A DNA stretch of 26,509 bases from an uncultured Chloroflexota bacterium (GTDB lineage: Bacteria > Chloroflexota > Dehalococcoidia > CAUJGQ01), in the NCBI GenBank assembly GCA_937879875.1, contig CALFMN010000087.1, positions 1 to 26,509 of the forward strand. The letters run 5' to 3'. How positions within the stretch are numbered: the first letter of the stretch is position 1; each line of letters opens with the position of its first letter. The notes under the pieces were generated by a model, which was not told where the DNA came from, did not search any database, and was given only the letters and a program-made list of their open reading frames with translations. The position numbers and the translations under genes were made by a program. Below, piece by piece: positions 1 through 6,449 of this stretch.

Positions 1-490
1 GCGTGGGGCTGGGCGATGGCGTCGGCGTCTCGATCGTGCTCAAAACCGGCGCCTGCGTGAGATCGCCGCTGATCTCCACGCCGCTTGCCTGCAGCCAGCC
101 GGTGCCCGTGCCGGGCGCGCCCTGCTGCGTGCTGAAGTTGACCAGCAGCCACTGGTTGTCGTCGCTGCGGCCCGCCACGGGCACGGTTAGCCCGCCGGGC
201 AGCCGCGCGACGACCGCGCCGCGCTGATCGGGAATGTTGTAGACGGTCACGGCGCCGCGGGTACGCGCCGTCACGCCGGCCGGCGTCGCGCTGGCCCCTG
301 CGCCGGTGGGTGTCGTGGCCGCGGGCGCCGCCGCGGGCGAAGCCGTCGTTGCGGTCTGCGTCAGCAGCCGCACCGGCGGCGGTTTGCTCCCGCCGCCGGC
401 ACCGACGAGCAGCACGGCGATCAGAAAAACGGCGAGAATGCCGACCAGCCCGCCGAGGATGAGCAGGATACGCTGTTGCGCGACGGTCAC
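1..490 (-). CDS. Membrane-anchored SH3-like domain protein (C-terminus cut by window edge)
   Basis: The gene runs off the left edge; 163 codons are visible from a GTG at 490. A GAGGG about 7 nt upstream can serve as ribosome-binding site. Residues 1-5 (MTVAQ) are followed by a single hydrophobic segment at about 8-31, rich in L, I, V and G, which is a membrane anchor or uncleaved signal. A Thr/Ala/Pro-rich linker spans about 36-75. The next stretch, with the pattern G-A-V-T-V-Y-N-I-P and later W-L-L-V-N and G-W-L-Q-A, resembles a bacterial SH3 domain; after that the chain becomes Ser/Thr/Pro-rich again. An extracytoplasmic location is likely. It lies 51 nt downstream of dgt on the same strand, so the two may be co-transcribed. 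The function is unknown. The SH3-like reading rests on pattern only. Confidence 0.72.
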   Translation of the reverse strand, partial: MTVAQQRILLILGGLVGILAVFLIAVLLVGAGGGSKPPPVRLLTQTATTASPAAAPAATTPTGAGASATPAGVTARTRGAVTVYNIPDQRGAVVARLPGGLTVPVAGRSDDNQWLLVNFSTQQGAPGTGTGWLQASGVEISGDLTQAPVLSTIETPTPSPSPT

Positions 491-541
491 GGGTGGCCCT
501 CGGCCGCGAAGTGCAGCGAGACGGGCTGAGACGGCGGCGGA

Positions 542-1660
542 TCAGGGGAGATCGGTCCGGCTCTGCCACTGCTGCGCCGCCTCGCAACCCATCGCGGCGG
601 CCAGGCGGATGGCGAACGGATCGGTCATGCCCGAGATGTAGTCTGCCACACGCAGGCGGATCGGGTCGTCGGGCAGCGAGAAGCCTTCCGGCAGCTCATG
701 CGGATGCTCCACATAATGCTCAAAGAGAAAGCCGAGAATCTCGCGTGCCTGCCGCACTTCGGCCTGGCGATCTTCGAGCAGATAGACGTTCTCGAACATG
801 AATTCGCGCAACTCGTTGGTGACGGCGCGTACCTCATCGCTCATGGCGATGCGCGGTTCCGTGACGCCGGGGACTTCGCCGGTCGCCTCCCAGGAGGCGA
901 GCACGATGTCGCTGACCAGCGTGTTGATGCGGTCGGCGTGGCTGGCGCCGAGTACACGATGCACATCGCGCGGCAATGACTCTTCGGAAAGCATACCGGC
1001 ACGAATCGCGTCGAGGATGTCGTGGTTCAGGTAGGCCACCGCGTCGGCGATCTTGAGGACCTGGCCTTCCAGCGTCGAGGCCGTGCCCCAGGCCTCGGCG
1101 AAGATGTCTTTGCGGACTTTGGAGCTCTTAATCACGCCCTCGCGCACTTCCCAGGTCAGGTTGAGGCCGCGGCCGTTGTTCTCCAGCTTCTCCACGACGC
1201 GGGCGCCCTGTTCGTTGTGCCGCCAGCTCACGCCCAGCAGCTCGGCCAGCGCCTCTTCGCCGGCGTGGCCGAAGGGCGCGTGGCCGATGTCGTGCGCGAG
1301 CGAGATCGCCTCCGTTAAATCTTCGTTCAGGTTCAGCGCCCGCGCGATCGTGCGCGCGATCTGCGCGACTTCGAGCGTGTGCGTCATGCGCGTAACGTAA
1401 TGGTCGCCGGCCGGTGCAATGAAAACCTGCGTCTTATGCTTCAGCCGGCGAAACGCTTTGGAGTGCAGGATGCGGTCGCGGTCGCGTTGGAACTCGCTGC
1501 GTAGCTGCGCCGGCGGCTCCGGGCGCTCGCGGCCGCGGCTGGCGGCGCTGCGCGCGGCGAAGGGCGACAGCGCCTGCTCGCGCCGTTCCAGCAGCGCCCG
1601 CACGCTGGCGAAGCGCGCCCGCGACAGCGCATCCCGTTCGTCCACGCCGGCCATAGTCAT
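542..1660 (-). CDS. dgt: dGTP triphosphohydrolase-like HD-domain dNTPase
   Basis: This cytoplasmic HD-superfamily enzyme is expected to hydrolyse deoxynucleoside triphosphates to the nucleoside plus triphosphate, helping dNTP pool control. At 372 residues it is close to the shorter, type-2 dGTPase-like proteins. The metal-binding HD signature is complete: H94 in the segment R-M-T-H-T-L-E-V, H123-D124 in A-H-D-I-G-H-A-P-F-G-H, and D206 in A-D-A-V-A-Y-L-N-H-D. The N-terminal R-x-L-x-x-K-T-Q-V segment near 71-79 is also typical. Two close ATGs exist (1660 and 1654). The first is chosen because GGAG lies 6 nt before it. The gene is divergent from the PKD-protein gene and followed by the SH3-like gene. 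The family call is secure; exact nucleotide preference cannot be read from the sequence. Confidence 0.93.
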   Translation of the reverse strand: MTMAGVDERDALSRARFASVRALLERREQALSPFAARSAASRGRERPEPPAQLRSEFQRDRDRILHSKAFRRLKHKTQVFIAPAGDHYVTRMTHTLEVAQIARTIARALNLNEDLTEAISLAHDIGHAPFGHAGEEALAELLGVSWRHNEQGARVVEKLENNGRGLNLTWEVREGVIKSSKVRKDIFAEAWGTASTLEGQVLKIADAVAYLNHDILDAIRAGMLSEESLPRDVHRVLGASHADRINTLVSDIVLASWEATGEVPGVTEPRIAMSDEVRAVTNELREFMFENVYLLEDRQAEVRQAREILGFLFEHYVEHPHELPEGFSLPDDPIRLRVADYISGMTDPFAIRLAAAMGCEAAQQWQSRTDLP

Positions 1661-1735
1661 ACTCTACTCCAGCCGTATGATCCCCGACGCCGCTCGGGTT
1701 TGTCTACAATGCCCGCGAACGTGTCAGAACACGCC

Positions 1736-1763
1736 TTGTCACGACAGATTGTTATGCTATAAC
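1736..1763 (+). promoter_or_regulatory. Sigma-70-type promoter for the PKD-protein gene
   Basis: TTGTCA (1736-1741) and TATAAC (1758-1763) are separated by 16 nt, close to the housekeeping consensus and standing out in GC-rich DNA. Transcription would start near 1770, giving a leader of about 90 nt before the ATG at 1861. Assignment is by pattern only. Confidence 0.55.
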
Positions 1764-1860
1764 TGGAACGTAACTGCCGCGGGCTCGGATGGCCTGGAAT
1801 GCGGCTGGCCGTCACGCTCCGTGCGTGCGCGTGGCGCCGATCAGAACCAGGAGGAGACGA

Positions 1861-3471
1861 ATGAGGCAGGGACATGCACCGCGGCCGCGCGAAGGCAACA
1901 GCTTTCGCGGGCTGCTCCGGCGGGCGGCATTGCTGCTGCCGGCGATTGTCTTGCTCGCGGCGGGGGCGCGGGCCGCCACACCAGCGCAGGCAGCGCCGCT
2001 TACGGTTCTCCTGAGCGGGACGGGCGTTAGTGGTTCTGGCTCGCCGTACACAATTTCGACGCAAGCGGGACAGCAGGTGACGTTGGCGGCCACACCAGGC
2101 GGCGCGTCTTGCGGTAGTGCAACGTACACCTATGCTTGGACCTTCGGGGATGGTACGACCGGCCCTAACAACAACTTCGTGGTGCACTCATGGACGACCA
2201 ACGCCACGGGTAACGTCGTCGTCATTGATAACTGTGGTTCATCGGACTCAGCCGCCAGTGCTACATTCTCGGTCACAATTGGCGGCACCGGTTCCGGCGC
2301 CTGCACGCCCAACCCGGTCACGGGCAATCCGATCAGCGTGTCGGTCACCGCATCGCCCACGAGTGCGACGGTGGGGCAAACGATCACCTTCTTGAGCTCG
2401 GCAAATGACATCGGCGCCGGCGCCACCACCCTTGCCTACACCTGGAGCTTTGGTGACGGCACATCCCAGGCCGCCACGCAAACGACCTCACACTCGTACA
2501 CGGCGGCCAACACCTACACCGTGACCGCGACCGTCACAGACAACCTGGGCCGCGTCAACTGCGGCACGACGACCGTCACGATCACCGGCAGCGGCAGCGG
2601 CGGCACCAGCGGCAGCACCAATCCGAAGATCCAGGTTGCCCCGAACGGGCCGTACACCGGTTCGGTCGGCCAGGCGATTCAGTTCGGCGGCTTCGCGACT
2701 ACCCAGGACGCGGGCGCGACGATCACCGGCTACAGCTGGAACTTCGGCGACAACACAAACGCGACAGGCCAGTCGGTGCAGCACACCTACAGCCAGGCCG
2801 GCACCTTCACGGTCACGCTGACCGCGACCGACTCGGCCGGTCAGTCGTCTTCGAACACCACGACGGCCACGATCGGCGGCTCCGGCACCACGGGCGGCGC
2901 CAGCGGCACGGCGACGACCGGGCAGAACAGCGAGCGCGGCGTGACCGTAAACACCGGCGGGCCGTACACGGGCTCGGCCGGCACGGCGATCAACTTCACC
3001 GGCACCGCGACGACGACAAATGGCGGCGCGACGATCACCTCCTACGTGTGGTCGTTCGGCGACGGCGGCACGGCCACCGGTCAGACGGCGAGCCATACCT
3101 ACGCCAACAGCGGCAACTTCACCCTGACGTTGACGGCGACGGACTCGACCGGCGTGGCGGTCGCGGCCACGGCCGTGGTCACGATCGGCGGCGGCAGCTC
3201 GGCGGGTCCGCGCACCGTACAGCTCGTGCAGGGCTGCAACAACGTGGCGCTGACCTTCCCCGACAATACGCAGACGACGACCGTGGCGAACGGCGTCAGC
3301 CCGGCGTCCGCGCTGCTCAGCGTGTGGAAGCTCAGCGACCCGGCCAGTCAGAAGTACAAGGCGTTCTTCCCGGGCGCCACGCAGGCGACGGATCTGCCCA
3401 CGGTGAACCGGCTGGACGCGGTCTTCATCTGCGTGAACGCCGCCGCAACATTCACGGAGCCGGGCGCGTAG
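1861..3471 (+). CDS. Secreted protein with four PKD domains and a novel-looking C-terminal domain
   Basis: This is a 536-residue exported protein. The ATG at 1861 is preferred over the in-frame ATG at 1789 because AGGAGGAG lies just upstream and a signal peptide follows directly: a basic N-region with R-R, a hydrophobic core at about 22-35, and an A-R-A cleavage site near 38. Four PKD (Ig-like) domains follow at about 46-140, 157-245, 256-342 and 364-447. Each carries W-x-F-G-D and most carry a later H-x-Y. Domains 3 and 4 are the most alike, both opening with G-P-Y-T-G-S. Gly/Ser/Thr linkers separate them. The final roughly 85 residues form a separate domain with two cysteines (about 459 and 523) and the pattern S-V-W-K-L-S-D, then F-F-P-G, then V-N-R-L-D-A-V-F-I-C. 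I recall similar tails on Chloroflexota surface proteins but know no function. There is no catalytic domain and no sortase motif. A cell-surface adhesive or structural role is inferred. Confidence 0.85.
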   Translation: MRQGHAPRPREGNSFRGLLRRAALLLPAIVLLAAGARAATPAQAAPLTVLLSGTGVSGSGSPYTISTQAGQQVTLAATPGGASCGSATYTYAWTFGDGTTGPNNNFVVHSWTTNATGNVVVIDNCGSSDSAASATFSVTIGGTGSGACTPNPVTGNPISVSVTASPTSATVGQTITFLSSANDIGAGATTLAYTWSFGDGTSQAATQTTSHSYTAANTYTVTATVTDNLGRVNCGTTTVTITGSGSGGTSGSTNPKIQVAPNGPYTGSVGQAIQFGGFATTQDAGATITGYSWNFGDNTNATGQSVQHTYSQAGTFTVTLTATDSAGQSSSNTTTATIGGSGTTGGASGTATTGQNSERGVTVNTGGPYTGSAGTAINFTGTATTTNGGATITSYVWSFGDGGTATGQTASHTYANSGNFTLTLTATDSTGVAVAATAVVTIGGGSSAGPRTVQLVQGCNNVALTFPDNTQTTTVANGVSPASALLSVWKLSDPASQKYKAFFPGATQATDLPTVNRLDAVFICVNAAATFTEPGA

Positions 3472-3494
3472 GGCGAAGCTCAGCTCCTCGGCAA

Positions 3495-3658
3495 TCGGCC
3501 CTCATCCTCTCGTCTCTCCTTCTCCCAATCCTGGGAGAAGGAGACGATCCCGCGTCGGGCGGTCCGATTACTGAACGGTTAACCCGGCGCCGATCGGAAC
3601 GCTTCAGGCTGGATCGCCCCTCTCCCAGGATTGGGAGAGGGGAGGGGGTGAGGGCCGA
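3495..3658. repeat. REP-like inverted doublet, copy A, with 10-bp terminal inverted repeats
   Basis: The element is 164 bp and bounded by perfect 10-bp inverted ends, TCGGCCCTCA and TGAGGGCCGA. Inside are two strong hairpins built on TCTCCCA-ATCC-TGGGAGA and its reverse complement (about 3511-3545 and 3616-3642). A central GGTTAACC palindrome and a CGGAACGCTYCAGRCTGGATCG block are shared with copy B at 23666-23837. It begins 23 nt after the PKD gene and ends 11 nt before the stop of the convergent transporter gene, so it may also act as a two-way terminator, although no T-tract follows. I see no target-site duplication. It encodes no protein. Confidence 0.82.
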
Positions 3659-3669
3659 CTGCCACGGGC

Positions 3670-4899
3670 CTATCCGCCGTCGTTGCGCTCGCGGCCGGCC
3701 GCTGCCTGGTCGGTTTCTGGCAGCGCCGTGCCGTCGGCGGTGAGCGCCGGGCGCTCGTCCGGACGCGGGCGCGGCTCGCGGCGCAGCGGATACGGCTGCG
3801 CGCCCGACTCGCGGGCCAGCGCCACCAGCGCCGCTGGCTGTGGCCGGCCCGTCACGCGGTAGTAGTAGAGCTGCACGATGGACTGGATAATCGCCGCGAT
3901 CGGCACGCTGAACAGCGCTCCCCAGATGCCGGCGGCGCCGGCGCCGATGAAGAATGCGGCCAGCACCCAGAGCGGATGCAGCCCCACACTTTTGCCCATG
4001 ATGCGCGGGCGCAGAATCTGCAACACGAGCTGCTGCAGCGCGATCATCGCCACCAGCGCGACGATCACGTTCACCAACGAGACCGTCACGGCGCCGATCA
4101 CGATCGTGGGAATCACGGCGACCACGTCCCCGATGAAGGGGATGATCAGCATGAAGCCGGCGAAGAGGCTCACCGGCAGCGCGAACGGGATGCCGGTAGC
4201 GGCCATCGTCAGACCCGTGCCGACCGCATAGATCAGCGCCAGCAGCACGGAGGCGCGCACGTAGCCGCCGAAGCTGTGGTCGATGCTGGCGAACAGCATG
4301 CGCACGTCCTGGCGGTAGCGCTCCGGCGTGACGCCGAGCATGGCCGAGGTGATGCGCGGTGCGTCGAGCATCATGTAGAACGACACGACGAGGATGATCA
4401 CCGTGTCGAAGATGCCTTCGACGATCTTCGGCGCCAGCCCGACCGCATTCTGCGCGAGCTGTGCGCCCGACTTGTCGATCTGTTTGCTCAGGTCCTCGGT
4501 GTTGACGCCGCTCAGATCGACGTTGATGCCGCGGCGATGCAGCCAGTCCTGCACATCGGTGACGAGCTTGCCGGTGTTCTGCCGGTATTCCGGCACGGTC
4601 TTGCCCAGCGTCTCAACCTGCTTGACGAGCGGAGGCGCCAGCAGCACGCCCGCGAGCGCAACCACGCCGAACATACCGAGATAGACCGCTGCCACGGCAG
4701 CCGCGCGGCCCAGCGTCCAGCGCCGCGCCAGCCAGTTGACGGCCGGATTCAAGATGAAGGAGAGCATCCAGGCCAGGAAGAAGATCAGCAGCGTCTGTGC
4801 GAAATGGGCGCCGAAGCGCCAGACGACGAGGAAGAGCTGCACGCCGAGAAAGGCGCAGCCGAGCACGACGAGGACGCGGAGCCAGGGGCTGCGTTCCAT
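3670..4899 (-). CDS. AI-2E family transporter (PerM-like membrane protein)
   Basis: This 409-residue polytopic membrane protein belongs to the AI-2E/PerM family, whose members have been linked to autoinducer-2 export or Na+/H+ antiport; the substrate here is unknown. Hydrophobic segments occur at the N-terminus (about 7-27 and 33-50), near 65-85, and then in the conserved C-terminal half. There the family patterns appear: V-V-S-F-Y-M-M-L-D, G-G-Y-V-R-A-S, F-I-P/I-I-P-F-I-G-D-V-V-A-V-I-P, and Q-Q-L-V-L-Q-I-L-R-P-R-I-M-G-K-S-V-G-L-H-P. A soluble helical region separates the two halves. The start at 4899 is preferred over the ATG at 4962 because GGAG lies 8 nt upstream and the earlier 21 codons look non-coding. 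The last roughly 50 residues are a Pro/Arg-rich cytoplasmic tail. The gene is convergent with the PKD-protein gene across a REP-like doublet. Confidence 0.9.
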   Translation of the reverse strand: MERSPWLRVLVVLGCAFLGVQLFLVVWRFGAHFAQTLLIFFLAWMLSFILNPAVNWLARRWTLGRAAAVAAVYLGMFGVVALAGVLLAPPLVKQVETLGKTVPEYRQNTGKLVTDVQDWLHRRGINVDLSGVNTEDLSKQIDKSGAQLAQNAVGLAPKIVEGIFDTVIILVVSFYMMLDAPRITSAMLGVTPERYRQDVRMLFASIDHSFGGYVRASVLLALIYAVGTGLTMAATGIPFALPVSLFAGFMLIIPFIGDVVAVIPTIVIGAVTVSLVNVIVALVAMIALQQLVLQILRPRIMGKSVGLHPLWVLAAFFIGAGAAGIWGALFSVPIAAIIQSIVQLYYYRVTGRPQPAALVALARESGAQPYPLRREPRPRPDERPALTADGTALPETDQAAAGRERNDGG

Positions 4900-5119
4900 T
4901 TGGGCCGCTCCAGGCTGGACGCGGCCCGCCGCTCCGCCCCGCGACCGCCCGCTATGGTACATGGCACACGGCGTCAGGGTTTGCGGCGCCCTGCGTCCGC
5001 AGCGGCGCGGACCGGCGCCGGCCTTGACGCTACAACGTTCGCTGACCTGCTCTTATGTATGCCGGCCGAAAGGACTGGACGCACACCGGCCGCGGGTCAT
5101 GGTTGATTGTAGGTCCGGC

Positions 5120-5128
5120 TGTTACAAT
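5120..5128 (+). promoter_or_regulatory. Extended -10 promoter candidate upstream of dprA
   Basis: TGT-TACAAT forms an extended -10 element. The nearest -35-like hexamer, TTGATT at 5103-5108, is only 14 nt upstream, so activity would rest mainly on the extended -10. The leader to the dprA start would be about 150 nt. Confidence 0.4.
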
Positions 5129-5253
5129 CCGCCAAGTTAGGCGAACGGAAACAGCGAGCAGGAATCGGGAATCGTGGGTCGACGTTGCGCGGATCGCCGG
5201 CTCCGTTGCCTGAAGCCGACTGTTGTGGCCGTCTCCCCTGGCATGTGTCATCG

Positions 5254-5278
5254 CACCCGGCGCCACCGTCGGGTGAGG
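5254..5278 (+). promoter_or_regulatory. dprA ribosome-binding site inside a possible sequestering hairpin
   Basis: GGTGAGG (5272-5278) is a good Shine-Dalgarno sequence 8 nt before the codon at 5287. CACCCGGC (5254-5261) can pair with GTCGGGTG (5268-5275), with one G-U pair and a 6-nt loop, covering part of that site. Control of dprA translation by this fold is inference. Confidence 0.4.
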
Positions 5279-5286
5279 ATTGAAAC

Positions 5287-6390
5287 GTAGAAACCGCGTA
5301 TTGGGTCGCTTTCAATCGCATTCCCACGATCGGCCGGGCGCGTTACGAACGGCTGGAGCGGGCGTTTGGCTCGCTTGCGGCCGCCTGGGAGGCGACGCCG
5401 GCCGAGTTGCGAGCCGCGGGTCTGGATGAGCGCAGCGTGCTGGCCGTCGAGGCGCAGCGCCCGCGCATCTCCCCCGAAGCGGAGTTGGCCGCGCTCGAAC
5501 GGCTGGGCGTCGCCGCCCTCATCTGGCACGACGAACGCTATCCGCGGCTGTTGAAAGAGTCTTTTGACCGCCCGCCGGTGTTATACATACGGGGCACTGT
5601 GCTGGCGGAAGATGATCTGGCGCTGGCCGTGGTCGGCACGCGGCGCATGACCGCATACGGTCGGCAGGTCACCGAACAGCTGGTGCCGGAGTTGGTGAGC
5701 GCAGGGATTACGATCGTCAGCGGCCTGGCGCGTGGTGTGGATGCCACGGCACATGCGGCCGCGCTGCGGGCAGGCGGACGCACCCTGGCGGTGATGGCGA
5801 GCGGCGTCGACATCGTCTACCCCGCAGCGCACGAACGCCTGGCGCGGCAGATCGCCGAGCAGGGCGCGCTGGTCAGCGAGTTCCCGCTCGGCACGCGGCC
5901 GATCAAGGAGGCATTCCCGCGCCGCAACCGCATCATCGCGGGGCTTTCGCTTGGGGTGGTGATCACCGAAGCGCCGGAGCACAGCGGGGCACTGTTGACG
6001 GGAAAGCTTGCAGCCGATGACAATCGTGACGTCTTCGCGGTTCCGGGCAGCATCTACGCGCCGATGAGCGCCGGCACGAACGCCCTGATCCAGGACGGGG
6101 CGCGGCTGGTGCGCACGGCAGACGATATTCTGTCGGAGCTCAATCTCTCCGCGGTGGTTCAGCAAGCCGAGCTTGCGGCCGCGGTGCCGGCCGGCGCCGC
6201 GGAGTCGGCGCTGCTCGGCCTGCTCACCGCCGAGCCGACGCATATCGATGAAGTCACGCGGCACAGCCGGCTTTCGGCGGCCGAAGTCAGCAGCGGACTG
6301 GCGCTGTTAGAGTTGAAGGGCTACGTCCGCCAGGTGGGCGGTATGCAGTACGTGCGGCTCCGAGAAGCCGGGCCGGCGTATGCCACCTGA
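5287..6390 (+). CDS. dprA: DNA-processing protein DprA/Smf (start codon irregular)
   Basis: DprA binds incoming single-stranded DNA and loads RecA during natural transformation; it is also widely kept as a DNA-handling protein. The Rossmann-fold core is intact: V-G-T-R-R-M-T-A-Y-G, then I-V-S-G-L-A-R-G-V-D-A-T-A-H, V-Y-P-A-A-H, F-P-R-R-N-R-I-I-A-G-L-S, H-S-G-A-L-L-T and V-F-A-V-P-G-S-I. A C-terminal winged-helix-like segment follows. The frame is open back to a TGA at 5281, and codons 5287-5406 encode the expected N-terminal helical domain (Y-W-V-A-F-N-R-I-P-T-I-G), giving 367 residues, the usual length. No ATG, GTG or TTG opens that part. The codon correctly spaced from the Shine-Dalgarno is GTA at 5287. 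The first canonical start, TTG at 5407, would drop the domain and has no ribosome-binding site. topA follows after 59 nt, a common pairing. Confidence 0.85.
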   Translation, partial: VETAYWVAFNRIPTIGRARYERLERAFGSLAAAWEATPAELRAAGLDERSVLAVEAQRPRISPEAELAALERLGVAALIWHDERYPRLLKESFDRPPVLYIRGTVLAEDDLALAVVGTRRMTAYGRQVTEQLVPELVSAGITIVSGLARGVDATAHAAALRAGGRTLAVMASGVDIVYPAAHERLARQIAEQGALVSEFPLGTRPIKEAFPRRNRIIAGLSLGVVITEAPEHSGALLTGKLAADDNRDVFAVPGSIYAPMSAGTNALIQDGARLVRTADDILSELNLSAVVQQAELAAAVPAGAAESALLGLLTAEPTHIDEVTRHSRLSAAEVSSGLALLELKGYVRQVGGMQYVRLREAGPAYAT

Positions 6391-6449
6391 CGAGTACAGC
6401 ACAGCAGAGGAACCCATCGTGGAAGCGCCGCGATGCGAACGGAAACAAC

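Larger units (their letters stand above)
4900..5286. other. Intergenic region between divergent transporter and dprA genes
   Basis: This 387-nt gap holds no convincing gene. It carries an extended -10 promoter candidate at 5120-5128 and, just before dprA, a hairpin overlapping the ribosome-binding site (5254-5278). A short G-run stretch near 5160-5177 (GCAGGAATCGGGAATCGTGGG) resembles the heptad-spaced G repeats elsewhere in the window but is weaker. Small open frames on both strands show no family features. Confidence 0.6.

Noticed and set aside
3511..3545. Hairpin in the REP-like doublet considered as a classical Rho-independent terminator
   Set aside because: The stem is strong, but no T-tract follows on either strand, so only a possible non-classical terminator role is noted.
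3495..3658. Doublet considered as an insertion sequence remnant with a transposase
   Set aside because: There is no coding frame of useful length inside and no target-site duplication. It fits a non-autonomous repeat better.
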